A DNA stretch of 64,000 nt, taken from positions 35,120 through 99,119 of the forward strand of contig JAFZLC010000009.1 of NCBI GenBank assembly GCA_017551675.1. The letters are read 5' to 3'. Position numbers and translations under genes: made by a program. Shown here piece by piece: positions 35,401-45,203 of this stretch (its first letter is position 1; every line of letters starts with the position of its first letter). The notes under the pieces were generated by a model. It had not been told where the DNA came from. It saw nothing but the letters and a program-made list of their open reading frames with translations, and did not search any database. Source of the DNA: Paludibacteraceae bacterium. GTDB taxonomy: Bacteria > Bacteroidota > Bacteroidia > Bacteroidales > Paludibacteraceae.

Positions 35401-38400
35401 AAGGATGGTTAGATTCAATTGTAGAATGGAGTCACAACCAGTCACCAGAGAGGTGAACTTTTGTTGGTAAACTCCGCTTTCTCTATAAACAACGCCATTT
35501 AATGAGTAGACAGAACAAGCTGTATCTGTAAGAACCTCTATAGCGGTAGGTATAGTGTCAACTTTCAATGAGACGATGGAGTCACAACCTGCATCGCCCT
35601 GAATCGTAAGCACGGTATCAGAATAGATATCGAAGCCTTTCCACTGATATGGCAATGATTGAGCACATACAGAAATTGTTTCTTCTCCATAAACAGGTTG
35701 CAGAATCGTTAAATGTAGTGTGACAACAGAATCACAACCAGCGGCAGAAACAAATGTATGTGTATAATCTCCACTTTCTGTATAGGTAACATCATTGAAT
35801 GTATAGCTTTCACATGCTGTTTCATATTGTTCTGATTCAGTTGGCTGGTTGATGACAAGATGAAGTGTCAAGATGGAATCACACTCTGCTGTAGATCGCA
35901 AACGTTGTTCGTATACGCCGCTCTCAGTGTAAGTTTCTCCATTAAGCGTATAGCTGACACATGCAGTATCGTACAATGTCTCAGTCAGATAAGGAAGAAC
36001 AGTTAATTGCAATGACACAACTGAATCGCAACCGGCTACCGATGAGAGTGTGATAGAAGTATCGCTCGTCACCTCCATATCATTCCAAACGAATGGCAAC
36101 TGAGAAGAGCAAACCGTCATCAGAATGGTCTCATGTGCAACTGGAAGTATGGTCAACTTTAACGATACGATAGAGTCGCAACCACTCACATTTTGTAGTG
36201 TGATTGTCGTATCACCCATCACATTATATCCATTCCAAGCAACTGGCAACTGTGTTTCGCAAACTGCCATACTATCTTTTCCGTATGTTGGTTGCAAGAT
36301 GGTCAAGTTCAATGTTATGATAGAGTCACAACCGGTTGTCTCTGAAGTGAACTGTTGTTGGTAAACACCAGACTCTGTATAAGTGACGTCATTGAGAGTA
36401 TAGCTTACGCAAGCGGTCTCGGTCAATTCACCCGTTAACACAGGAAGAATATTGACGGTCAAGTGAACGATTGAGTCGCAACCCATCTGATTTTGAAGAG
36501 TTGCGGTTGTATCACCTGTTACCTCCAAACCGTTCCATGTGAATGGCAATTGTTTCTCGCACAAGTTCACTGTTTCGCTCACCTCATCAGGTTGAGTGAT
36601 GGTCAAGTGAAGTGTCAAAGTTGAATCGCAACCTGTCACAAGAGAAGTGAAGTGTTGCTCGTAATCGCCCGACTCAGTATATACCTCTCCGTTCAATGTA
36701 TAGCTAACACAAGCTGTTTCGTAGATATCCTCTGTAACAGAAGGTAAGATATTCAGTTTCAAGCCTACCAAGGAGTCGCATGACAAGCTATTCGTCAGAC
36801 GGATAACCGTATCACCCATCATGCTATATCCTTCCCATACGTAAGGAAGTTCACTTTCACAGATAGTAACTGTATCATAGTGAGTAGAACTATTCAAGAT
36901 TGTCAAATGAAGTGTGAGGACAGAATCGCATCCATTTTCATTCTCAACCACATAAATTGGTGATTGGGTGTTTTCTGTGTAGGTCTTACCATCACGCCAT
37001 ACGAAGGAGTCGCATGCAACCACACTCTCCACTTTAAAGAAAGAGCTATCCACGCCTATTGTCATATGAACGGCACCCACAACTGCGGATTGTCCGCTAT
37101 AAGTAAACTCAGCACCATGCCAAGTGTATGGGAAGCTACTTGCACAAACAACAGTATCTATTGCCAATGCGAAGGAATCTGCACCAATCTTCACATCACG
37201 TTTCACCTCATACAAGACAGAATCTATCATCTTGTTACCACTAGCATCAGTAGCAGCATAGTAAACAAGAAGTGCAGGTTGCGTGAAGGCATTCAATTGA
37301 AGGTTTGCTCCATTAAATGCTTGCATGGACAAAGTATCCGAACCATACTGAATTATCAAGTCTTCCGAATTAGTACAATTATCAGACACATGATCGATAA
37401 CATCAGAGAGTGGTACATTAAATGCCACCACACCATTTATTGTATCGGTCACTTTTTGTCTTCTGTTTCCATAAGAGATGCCCAAAGAATCAACCTTAGG
37501 AGCAGTACGGTCTGTCACCTTAATACGTTGATGGAAATTAGCATTAGAGGTAGTATATGAGAAGCTATCTGGAGCCATGATACCAACCGTCCAAACAATC
37601 TGATCACCATCCTCAAACTCATAATAATCGTTTTTACCAGCCAAGAGGGTGTCGCTACCATTAATATTGTACATACAAACGGTATCAATCATCTCCAACG
37701 AACAGTGGTCGTTAAAGTCTGGCATATAATCTCTCAAACGAACTCTCGCTTTACAATTTTCACCAGCTTCAAAATCCAACAATTTAATCAGACCAGCCTC
37801 AACATCATGAGTGGTAAGTGTTAAATAGATGGAGGTGTCAGGACAATATCCCTCTGGTGTGGTCGTAATTACCATATAAGCTTGATTATCGTAGCCATCC
37901 AACTGCATAACATGGGTTTTCTTTCCATACAAGTTTGGCAGATACTCTCCATTCAGATACCATCTATATATGGTACGATCTCCTTCCAATTTGTGTCCAA
38001 ACATATAGGATTTATCCCATGCGCAACCCTCAATGATGGTTGTATCATTAGAGACGCCTCCGCCATAAGGGACAACCACCAAATGTGTTTTAATAGTAGA
38101 GTCGCATTTGCCACCTCCATTTACCTTTTGATAGACAAGATCGTAGGTTGCAGATTCGTCCCAATTAGAATAGTAGACGTTACCATCAATCCAACGGATA
38201 CTATCACCACAGACAACAAGGGTATCCTCTCGTGTTAAGGAAGCACCAATATGCATGGTGAGATGTGCAGCACCCACAACAACTGTTTCTCCATCCTCAT
38301 TGAATATATATCCGTGCCATTCAACACCCGTAGTATCTTTACAGATGAACGTATCCAATACAGCCGCATACATTTCGCCATCCTTCTCTGAAGCACGCTC

Positions 38401-41400
38401 TATCGAGTAGGTGACAGGACAGGATGCTGATAGGTTGTTAGCCCCATCAGCTACACGCCACCAAATGGTTTTGGCATCTTCTGCGTATGCATTTAAACTG
38501 ATTGTATAATTTTCTCCATTGTAGAAATCAACATTGTTGTCGCTCACTTGAAGAGTCAACTCAGAAGAAATATCATCCGAAGCAGCTGGCAAGACATCCG
38601 AAGCAGGGATTGTAAATGTCACCTCTCCAGAAATCGTATCCACCAATGGTTGGATTCGACTGTTGACAGATATGTTGTCGCAATCTAATAGAGGGGCAAC
38701 CGTATCTCTTCCTATCGTGAAGATCAACGTAAAGACACTATCGCAAGTACCAACGTTGGCCACATGGAAATCAGAAACGACTATATCGTCATCATAAACG
38801 TTACCATCACGCCATGTGATAGGGTTCTCAGAAACAATTCGTTCTGTTTGGAAGAACGAGCTATCTATATGGAAGGTCAAATGAGCAGCGCCCAAAGTTG
38901 CAGATTCACCATCAGTGGTGAACGTGTGACCGTGCCATACCAATGGAGCGTCACCAGCACACACGAGTGTATCAAGGACGATGGCATAGAGTTGACCATC
39001 CTTCTCCGTTGCACGCTCAATGGCGTAGGTGGTAGAGCAGACTGCCGATTCGTTTTCAGAATCGTCGACCACTTTCCACCAAAGGGTCTTCTCTGCATTT
39101 GAATAAGCATTCAACGTATAGTTGCCCGATGTGAACTCGCTCCATGAGTTACCATCCTCACTAACATAGGTAGTGAAAGTAGTAGAGTGGTTGTCGGAAG
39201 CAGCCGACAAGATGTCGGAGGCAGAGAGTGAGAACTCGACGATACCAGAGATAGAATCCGACAATGGTTTGATTCTATCGTTGGCCGATATATTATCACA
39301 ATCCAAGATCGGTGCTATTGTATCAGCGTTATTCACGTAAATCAATGAGTAGATGCTATCACATTTACCAGTTGTAGCAACATGGTATTCAAGGATGATT
39401 GTATCTTTCGTATATACATTACCATCACGCCATACGAAAGGAGCTTTTTGCATGATATTATCAAGAACATAGTATGAACTATCTACATGAACCGTATAAG
39501 GCTCTTCGCCCATTACGATTGTTTGTCCATCTTGTGTGAACTCCTGTCCGTGCCATACGATAGGCAGTTCACCCATACAAATGGTGGTGTCGAGATGATT
39601 TACTATGTATTCCAACGTGAAGACGCTATCGCATCCAGCAACATTAGGTACACGATAGTCATAAATAATGGTGTCTTTATCGTAAGTGTTTCCGTCACGC
39701 CATACGATTGGATCAGAAGACACGATGGAATCTTTTTTGAAGAAAGAGCTATCCGCATACACCGTCAGGTAAGCGGCACCCACCTCTGCAGATTCACCAC
39801 TATGAGGGAATACGGCACCATGCCATGTGAATGGGAAATCCTCTGCGCAGACGAAAGTATCACGAACAAGTGCATACATTTTACCATTCACCTCATAATC
39901 TTTTTGCAAAGAGTAGTATGTCTCAACGATTTCTGATGTATTGCCAGCCTTATCGACCGCTTCCCAATAGACCACTTTGGATGTATCATCAAAAGCATTC
40001 AGATGGAATACGTCTGAATTGAAGTTTACACCATCCAAACTATAACGTAATTCAGGATATTCAGTACAATTATCCATCACTGCGTTCATAAGAGATTTAG
40101 CAGAAGTGGTTGCAATTGCATCACCTGATATAGGATCACTAATATATAGACGGAATCTTGTCTCCAACCAACTATATATCCATGAAGGAGGTGTGTCATC
40201 AAGAACGCGTACTAGCAACGGATCGCTCACGCCACTCTCAACTATTTCTCCATTGTCCAATTCAAGTTTCAACTTCCAATAGATGTACGTACTATCAACA
40301 ACAGTCATAATCACGTCATCATAATCAGCATCAAGCCATTCTCCTTCTCCATTCACCTGATAATAGTAGTGTTCTTCCACATAATTATCAAAGCACTGAT
40401 AATGGTCAGGAACGAAATCGGGAACATATAACTCATCCACGAAACAATCATCATAAGCATCGTATTCAAGCTGAGAGATGAAGTTCCTTAATTCAATTGA
40501 TCGCTCTACCTTTGCAGAATAGATCAATGTATCTGCACACGTACCATCCTCAAAAGAGGAGATAAGGTAGTAGTCTTGATCGGAAGAACCAATCACAGTA
40601 TCCAACGTTGTGCCTTCCAATAGGAGGTTACCTGCAGCATTCTCCCATCTAAAGAAGGAGCTATCCGTTTCAGCAGGTGTATAAGAGAACTGAACAGGAT
40701 CTCCCTCACAACCCGTCTTCACCAAATCCTCAGATGGGACATCAGAGAAACCAGATCTGTTTTTAACTTGCAAGTTTAATATCACGATTGTGTCACAATC
40801 TGCACCTCCGTCGATAGTATCTCTTGGTGTATTTGTGCTTTCAGTGTATGTATTGCCATCAATCCATACAAACGGATCACCACAGGTGACGCGATTATCA
40901 GTTACTCTGAAATATTCTGGTTGATATTCGTAAGCACCCATATCAACAGAAGAAAGGCGAATACGACGGTTACCCTCCGCATCCACCTGCGTATATTCCT
41001 CAATGTATGACGAGTTACCTGCATTCACACATGGAGAGGCCTTTTTCAAACTCAAATCACTATTTAAACAAGGACTTACATGTATGTTGCCATTTTTATC
41101 TGCGCTATCCGTGTTGCCATCTCTCAACGTTCCCCTGTCAACACAAGAGTATTGAACGTCGGGAGTATTGCCCATAAAACTACTTTTATTGCTGTATATA
41201 ATGCTGTTGTATACCTTACAACCTGTACCCGACGCATCAACTGCATAACGTTCTGAATTACTGTTCTGATTATTGTTCACCACAGTACAGTTAATCATTC
41301 GGCCTCCACTCATCTTCACCACAGCCATTCCTCTACTAACCTTGTTGGATGTGATCACCATGTTAATCAAGGCACCATCAGAGGTCACATAGATAACACC

Positions 41401-41919
41401 GACTGACGATTCGGAACTGCTGTTATTCATTACCCTACCACCAATAACGGTTCCCTGTGCATTCAACACAGCGCCATTTGTACTGTTGATAATGGAGGTT
41501 CGATAATCCATTCGAAGTGTCGCACCTGAATTAACCGAAACAAAATGAGAATATGGACTTCCGTAATTACTAGATTGATTATTTGCGTCAAGGCAGATAT
41601 TGACCAACTCCAATGTGGTTTCTGTATTCACATAGATCGTCGGACTAACGGTTCCTGGCAAATTCGGACTTTTTCTAATGATTCTATATCCACTATCCGA
41701 CTGGATGGTTAAATCCCTAGCCAAGGATATTGAAGACGATAATTCTACATCACTAGTTAGAAATATTGTATCATTAGAAAGTGCAGCATCTGTTGCGCTT
41801 ACCAAATCTCTATACGTTGCGTTTACGTTTCCAACTGTCAAACGGTTTGCCCATGTGACAGAAACTGACATAACCATGCCCAACGCAAACAGACAATACT
41901 TTTTATGCAACTTTGTCAT
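32449..41919 (-). CDS. Giant repetitive surface protein (~3,156 aa), T9SS-type end
   Basis: The start at 41919 (MTKLHKKYCLFALGMVMSVSVTWA) gives a signal peptide; the frame to 41952 opens with TTG. An N-terminal beta-helix-like region (~20-360, VDMGAYEYQP at its end) resembles parallel-beta-helix adhesins. A middle region repeats IVWRDGNTYDKDTI and PLVWHGH-type segments about five times. The rest consists of roughly two dozen units of ~45-60 residues, each with a GCDSxVTLxLTI signature and an ETACVSYTLN- or LPYVWNG-like segment. The C-terminal ~90 residues (LYVYTLNGVMMHHSS to IYVCRVVLENG) look like a sorting domain. It probably acts as a cell-surface adhesin or stalk; ligand unknown. Confidence 0.88.
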   Translation of the reverse strand: MTKLHKKYCLFALGMVMSVSVTWANRLTVGNVNATYRDLVSATDAALSNDTIFLTSDVELSSSISLARDLTIQSDSGYRIIRKSPNLPGTVSPTIYVNTETTLELVNICLDANNQSSNYGSPYSHFVSVNSGATLRMDYRTSIINSTNGAVLNAQGTVIGGRVMNNSSSESSVGVIYVTSDGALINMVITSNKVSRGMAVVKMSGGRMINCTVVNNNQNSNSERYAVDASGTGCKVYNSIIYSNKSSFMGNTPDVQYSCVDRGTLRDGNTDSADKNGNIHVSPCLNSDLSLKKASPCVNAGNSSYIEEYTQVDAEGNRRIRLSSVDMGAYEYQPEYFRVTDNRVTCGDPFVWIDGNTYTESTNTPRDTIDGGADCDTIVILNLQVKNRSGFSDVPSEDLVKTGCEGDPVQFSYTPAETDSSFFRWENAAGNLLLEGTTLDTVIGSSDQDYYLISSFEDGTCADTLIYSAKVERSIELRNFISQLEYDAYDDCFVDELYVPDFVPDHYQCFDNYVEEHYYYQVNGEGEWLDADYDDVIMTVVDSTYIYWKLKLELDNGEIVESGVSDPLLVRVLDDTPPSWIYSWLETRFRLYISDPISGDAIATTSAKSLMNAVMDNCTEYPELRYSLDGVNFNSDVFHLNAFDDTSKVVYWEAVDKAGNTSEIVETYYSLQKDYEVNGKMYALVRDTFVCAEDFPFTWHGAVFPHSGESAEVGAAYLTVYADSSFFKKDSIVSSDPIVWRDGNTYDKDTIIYDYRVPNVAGCDSVFTLEYIVNHLDTTICMGELPIVWHGQEFTQDGQTIVMGEEPYTVHVDSSYYVLDNIMQKAPFVWRDGNVYTKDTIILEYHVATTGKCDSIYSLIYVNNADTIAPILDCDNISANDRIKPLSDSISGIVEFSLSASDILSAASDNHSTTFTTYVSEDGNSWSEFTSGNYTLNAYSNAEKTLWWKVVDDSENESAVCSTTYAIERATEKDGQLYAIVLDTLVCAGDAPLVWHGHTFTTDGESATLGAAHLTFHIDSSFFQTERIVSENPITWRDGNVYDDDIVVSDFHVANVGTCDSVFTLIFTIGRDTVAPLLDCDNISVNSRIQPLVDTISGEVTFTIPASDVLPAASDDISSELTLQVSDNNVDFYNGENYTISLNAYAEDAKTIWWRVADGANNLSASCPVTYSIERASEKDGEMYAAVLDTFICKDTTGVEWHGYIFNEDGETVVVGAAHLTMHIGASLTREDTLVVCGDSIRWIDGNVYYSNWDESATYDLVYQKVNGGGKCDSTIKTHLVVVPYGGGVSNDTTIIEGCAWDKSYMFGHKLEGDRTIYRWYLNGEYLPNLYGKKTHVMQLDGYDNQAYMVITTTPEGYCPDTSIYLTLTTHDVEAGLIKLLDFEAGENCKARVRLRDYMPDFNDHCSLEMIDTVCMYNINGSDTLLAGKNDYYEFEDGDQIVWTVGIMAPDSFSYTTSNANFHQRIKVTDRTAPKVDSLGISYGNRRQKVTDTINGVVAFNVPLSDVIDHVSDNCTNSEDLIIQYGSDTLSMQAFNGANLQLNAFTQPALLVYYAATDASGNKMIDSVLYEVKRDVKIGADSFALAIDTVVCASSFPYTWHGAEFTYSGQSAVVGAVHMTIGVDSSFFKVESVVACDSFVWRDGKTYTENTQSPIYVVENENGCDSVLTLHLTILNSSTHYDTVTICESELPYVWEGYSMMGDTVIRLTNSLSCDSLVGLKLNILPSVTEDIYETACVSYTLNGEVYTESGDYEQHFTSLVTGCDSTLTLHLTITQPDEVSETVNLCEKQLPFTWNGLEVTGDTTATLQNQMGCDSIVHLTVNILPVLTGELTETACVSYTLNDVTYTESGVYQQQFTSETTGCDSIITLNLTILQPTYGKDSMAVCETQLPVAWNGYNVMGDTTITLQNVSGCDSIVSLKLTILPVAHETILMTVCSSQLPFVWNDMEVTSDTSITLSSVAGCDSVVSLQLTVLPYLTETLYDTACVSYTLNGETYTESGVYEQRLRSTAECDSILTLHLVINQPTESEQYETACESYTFNDVTYTESGDYTHTFVSAAGCDSVVTLHLTILQPVYGEETISVCAQSLPYQWKGFDIYSDTVLTIQGDAGCDSIVSLKVDTIPTAIEVLTDTACSVYSLNGVVYRESGVYQQKFTSLVTGCDSILQLNLTILQPTEGTDSVTTCSSQLPIAWNGYEVSNDTTIIIENSLGCDSILTLALTIIPEVRETLYDTACGALTYNGVLYTQSGVYEQRFISEVTGCDSVLELNLTIHQEAIAYDTITLCRDQLPYVWHGHKIESDTTLSIQRENGCDSVVKFTMNILPVMIENIYAVACERYLLNDFIYLESGTYDQRFESKITGCDSIIRLNLTILSPSSSSEKINICANELPYVWEGHEIVGDTVLTISNMAGCDSTVTLNLNVFPIHTTVLYDTTCGVYSFNGTLYNESGVYEQRFTSNVTGCDSIVILHLTVRKPSSGTENITLCDNEPFAEWNGYRIYGDTTITIENSVGCDSIVAISLTRLPSSTTTLTETACVSYEWNDSTYTTSGIYKRTFVNQFGCDSVVTLNLTILQPTSSSFSETAVAFYDWNDELYEASGTYVQTLKAVNGCDSVVTLNLTILPTLAEIDTLSFTVCENEMPYEWNGNRLNKSKSIFNFKNELGQDSLVVVYLDILPAGVSYETAESCDSYNWHGKVYRRSGEYVDTLTNVNGCDSICNLSLTIYTRTETKINLVACSQELPLSWHGFVINSDTSFVLTSTHGCDSIITIDLTVHESKISEPEVIYTCLGQYEWRGKMYKTNGIYYDTLSTLYGCDSILAMQLVVTPLDTLFLQDTVTLGLSYKRNEFDLVPEAVGVAQYNKKMTTADGCDFIMHLDLTVLEPDIHLDYLTVEGGTVLYQGDNAIGSRFCSAEEFTLNYKVSGGEAFTYIVFYDNHAVEQGFEPLLGTLDDQEGSVTLSMPSNVEPGTYTVYMQVLGTYKKSELLSASIIVGMDSKYIKNTYGNVVYCDESKVQFESYQWYKDGYEIDGARDQSYKDVSGKGGVYSLTVTTSGDKEFYICGKKEGLKEVPFSIWPASAYADGGHITIYVEGVNLKDLETANLYVYTLNGVMMHHSSDVQIQNDFRLPQGIYVCRVVLENGDAAACQVVSYGKMFGYIK

Positions 41920-42024
41920 AATTAACACTATATCTATATACACTTCTGACAATCTCTACGTAAAAACACATAATCATTGCCAAAACCATATCATCACAAT
42001 TAGTTAAATTATATTACTCAACAG

Positions 42025-42032
42025 ACAAAAAT
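42025..42032 (-). promoter_or_regulatory. -7 promoter box for the giant repeat protein gene
   Basis: TATTTTTG on the minus strand (TAnnTTTG), 106 bases before the start at 41919. The remaining intergenic bases to 42147 are AT-rich without further structure. Confidence 0.45.
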
Positions 42033-42147
42033 AAAAAATAATATTTTAAAAAGTGTTAATTTATGGCAAAATATTTGGGGTTTGTGTACAGATTTTTCTA
42101 GCCTTGTGCGTTCTTCCTCTCTACTCCCTAAACGAACTTCAGAAAAA

Positions 42148-42741
42148 TCAGTCGTACAAATGGATTATTTCATCGTAAAAATCCAGATGGTATGGTTCAA
42201 GATAGAATTCGAACTGAGCATCCTCTATTTTACTCTGAATCAGACCAATATAATCATTCAACGAGCCATCATCCTTGATCATGGCAAGGGCTCCCTCACG
42301 GGTCAGATAGAGGCATATTTGATTGTCAATCTTCTTGACGTAAAAATAGGTGGCATAGGCGTCGCAAATCAAATGGGTATTCTCCATAAAAAGAATGCCG
42401 GGAGAATTGACCATTTCGTAATGCCCGTATGCTCTCACAAAAGAGATACCTGGAGCTGGTGTTTCAATATAATATACCGTATCTTGAAGAAACAGGATGG
42501 AACCATCTGATATTCGTTTCTCCAAATTTTCCTGCATTTTAGTTTTCAAAACAGGCATCAAAGAGGCCAATGGGTCTGCTGTATTATAGACAAGCTGACA
42601 GTTGATTTTGGTCACTCTCCAACCTCCCAAAATATCCTCTTTAAATATTTCATCGTCGGCAATACCATTCGTCACCCCACTCTCGCACGAGAATAGGAAA
42701 AACAATGGTGAAAGTAAGATAATTAGTGCAATTTGTTTCAT
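42148..42741 (-). CDS. Lipocalin-like lipoprotein
   Basis: The 197-residue protein has a lipoprotein signal peptide (MKQIALIILLSPLFFLFSC). The mature part begins with DEIFKEDILGGWRVTKIN, the pattern of lipocalin-like Bacteroidota lipoproteins that bind an unknown ligand in a beta barrel. The strands TVYYIETPAPGISFV and HLICDAYATYFYV fit that fold. It has its own promoter box at 42868 and stands apart from prfB, which is terminated just upstream. Confidence 0.75.
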   Translation of the reverse strand: MKQIALIILLSPLFFLFSCESGVTNGIADDEIFKEDILGGWRVTKINCQLVYNTADPLASLMPVLKTKMQENLEKRISDGSILFLQDTVYYIETPAPGISFVRAYGHYEMVNSPGILFMENTHLICDAYATYFYVKKIDNQICLYLTREGALAMIKDDGSLNDYIGLIQSKIEDAQFEFYLEPYHLDFYDEIIHLYD

Positions 42742-42867
42742 GATGTTTCAATTTATTAACTAAGGGAGAATTTTAGGTATTCCCAATGACAAACTAACTG
42801 GGAACGATATGATAAACCTCTATCAATCAACCTATAATCATTCCCCTAATGGTTTTCTCTCAGTCGC

Positions 42868-42875
42868 AAATTTAG
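42868..42875 (-). promoter_or_regulatory. -7 promoter box for the lipocalin-like gene
   Basis: TAAATTTG on the minus strand (TAnnTTTG), 127 bases before the start at 42741, with a repeated TTTGCTAAATTTG context. Confidence 0.4.
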
Positions 42876-42940
42876 CAAATTCCAATGACAGGGAGAGTAT
42901 AAACGGAACACTTTTCAGTAAACAAAAATATTTCTTCGGT

Positions 42941-42963
42941 AAAAGAGGGCACTTAGGCCCTCT
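42941..42963 (-). terminator. Terminator of prfB
   Basis: On the minus strand AGAGGGC pairs with GCCCTCT around CTAAGT, followed by TTTTA, 15 bases past the prfB stop codon. Confidence 0.8.
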
Positions 42964-42977
42964 ATATCAAATTCACA

Positions 42978-44091
42978 TCAATCGGCACCACCGAACTCCA
43001 TCAGATAGGCTTTGATGAAGGCATCCAAATCACCATCCATCACGGCTTGTACGTTTGATGTTTGGTAATCTGTACGATGGTCTTTCACACGACGATCATC
43101 GAAGACGTAACTACGAATCTGAGATCCCCACTCGATCTTCTTCTTTCCTGCCTCAATCTTAGCCGTCTCTGCACGACGTTTCTCCAATTCTATCTCATAT
43201 AATTGAGATTTCAACAAGCGAAGAGCATTCTCTTTGTTCTTAGGTTGATCTCGTGTCTCCGTATTTTCAATGACAATCTCATCATCTTGATCGGTCAACA
43301 CATTGTGGAATTTATAGTGCAAACGAACACCTGACTCCACCTTGTTGACGTTCTGTCCTCCTGCTCCACTTGAACGGAATGTATCCCATGAAAGTCCTGC
43401 AGGATTGATCTCTATTTCGATGGTATCGTCGACCAATGGCACCACGAAGACTGAAGTGAACGAGGTCATTCGTTTACCTTGTGCATTGAATGGGGAGACG
43501 CGTACCAAACGATGAACACCATTCTCACTCTTCAAGTAGCCATAGGCATAATCACCTTCCACTTTGATGGTAACGGACTTGATACCTGCCTCATCACCCT
43601 CCAAAAGGTTGGCTATCTCTGTTTTATATCCTTTGTTTTCACACCAACGAAGATACATACGCATCAACATATCGCCCCAATCTTGCGCTTCGGTACCACC
43701 GGCACCTGCAACAATCTTCAAGACGGCTCCCATCTTATCCTCCTCTTTTCGAAGCATATTTTGGAGCTCTAGTCGTTCGATTAAATCTATCGCATGACTA
43801 TATGCAGCATCCACCTCTTGTTCAGTGACAGCCTCTTCTTTGAAGAAATCAAACGAAAGTTGTAATTCCTCTGCTGCCGCCTTCACCTCTTTGTATCCGT
43901 CGACCCAACGCTTCAGGTCTTTGATTTTTTTCATCTGCTTCTCTGCAGCCTTTTGGTCATCCCAAAAACCAGGAGCTTGCGTATGCAACTCTTCTTCTTC
44001 GATTTGAACTAACTTCGCATCGACGTCAAAGATACCTCCTCAACGCATCCGTGCGTTCCAACACATTCTTTAGTTGGTCTATTGTAATCAT
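42978..44091 (-). CDS. prfB: Peptide chain release factor 2 with programmed +1 frameshift
   Basis: RF2 reads UAA and UGA stops. The main frame (42978-43988) carries the GGQ catalytic loop (SSGAGGQNVNKVESGVR) and the release-factor core. The true start is upstream at 44091: MITIDQLKNVLERTDALRRYL followed by an in-frame TGA at 44028-44026. Just before it lies AGGAGGTATCTTTGAC, the classic frameshift site in which an internal Shine-Dalgarno and the CTT-T slippery codon push the ribosome +1 so that reading continues DVDAKLVQIEEEE. RF2 thus limits its own synthesis. Confidence 0.97.
44026..44042 (-). promoter_or_regulatory. Programmed frameshift site of prfB
   Basis: AGGAGGTATCTTTGAC on the minus strand combines an internal ribosome-binding site, slippery CTT and the regulated TGA stop, as in most bacterial prfB genes. 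Confidence 0.95.
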
Positions 44092-44108
44092 ATATATCTG
44101 TTTGTTTA

Positions 44109-45101
44109 TTATTTTAATCCGATAATTGGTACTGAACTTTTATCTCCCATCATATAGGTTGGCAACTTACCATCCCATTTCTCAATAGCATACTGACGTA
44201 CCAACAACTCATTGAGTGACTGAGCTACCACACGGTTGTAATAAGCCTCACCATCTCCCTTGATCTTCAAGGCTCTGGCCTCTCCCTCTGCCTTAGCAAT
44301 TTGGATCTTAGCTTCAGCCTCTGCCTCTTTCACTTTGTTCTCTGCCTTTAATGCATTCTGAACTGCCTCATTTTTTGCATTGATAGCCTGTGCCAATGAG
44401 TTAGGAGGTGTAATCTGAGATGTAAACTCCTCTACGATAAATCCTTCGTTTGAAAGTGATTGCTCCAATCTCTTTCTCACCTCAAGCTCAAACTCACCAC
44501 GATTTGCCATCAAATAGTCTGATGTATATTGGTTGGCACATGTACGATATGCCTCATAAATACAGGTTCTAATGTATCCCTCCTCAATCTGATGTAATGA
44601 TCTTCTGTACTTTACAAACACCTGAGTAGCCTTATCTGGATTCAAGCGATAAGCAATGGTAGGGTCCATCGTAAACGTACTCGCATCTTTTGCATTTACA
44701 GAGAATGGCTCGTATGTCTTACGTTGCACATAGGTAGGATATTCAAACACACTCTGCGTAATAGGATTATGCCATACCCAACCTTTACATGTTTCGATTA
44801 CACCTCCATGCTTGTCATTATCACTCGACCACTTATAGAAACGAATTCCTACCGATCCTGAATCAATTGTCGTACAGCTCTGGGATATAGTAAAGCATAC
44901 TAAAGCCGTTAAAATTATTCCGAATATTAATTTCCCTTTATTCACATACATCGTACTCATACCATCGTACCCTCCTTTATCGTTTGAATTAAATGAATCG
45001 TTTAAATTATTTGAAAATTTAGAATGGCCTTGACCCGAAACTCCCGAATTACTTGAGAATCCCGAATATCCAGAAAAATTAGAACGTTTTCTTTTTGCCA
45101 T
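44109..45101 (-). CDS. Prohibitin-like SPFH/Band 7 membrane protein
   Basis: The 330-residue protein starts at 45101 (MAKRKRSNFSGYSGFSS); the longer frame opens with TTG. A Ser/Asn-rich cytosolic head is followed by one membrane segment (KLIFGIILTALVCFTISQSC), the SPFH domain (GSVGIRFYKWSSD, RKTYEPFSVNAKDASTF) and a coiled coil (ALKAENKVKEAEAEAKIQIAKAE). It assembles into membrane rings like prohibitins and may stabilise membrane proteins; its partner is not evident. The promoter box at 45123 is 22 bases before this start and supports it. Confidence 0.88.
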   Translation of the reverse strand: MAKRKRSNFSGYSGFSSNSGVSGQGHSKFSNNLNDSFNSNDKGGYDGMSTMYVNKGKLIFGIILTALVCFTISQSCTTIDSGSVGIRFYKWSSDNDKHGGVIETCKGWVWHNPITQSVFEYPTYVQRKTYEPFSVNAKDASTFTMDPTIAYRLNPDKATQVFVKYRRSLHQIEEGYIRTCIYEAYRTCANQYTSDYLMANRGEFELEVRKRLEQSLSNEGFIVEEFTSQITPPNSLAQAINAKNEAVQNALKAENKVKEAEAEAKIQIAKAEGEARALKIKGDGEAYYNRVVAQSLNELLVRQYAIEKWDGKLPTYMMGDKSSVPIIGLK

Positions 45102-45122
45102 ACTTGTGAAATATTTTGTCGG

Positions 45123-45130
45123 CAAATGTA
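45123..45130 (-). promoter_or_regulatory. -7 promoter box for the prohibitin-like gene
   Basis: TACATTTG on the minus strand, 22 bases before the start at 45101. Confidence 0.5.
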
Positions 45131-45203
45131 CGCAAAAGCGAACGAATACTGAAAAAAATCTGATAATTTATAGAAAGTACCCCTTCACACGTAATACATA
45201 TTG

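Noticed and set aside
36964..37560. A 198-codon frame antisense to the giant repeat protein
   Set aside because: Long antisense frames follow from the codon pattern of the repeats; there is no promoter or plausible protein.
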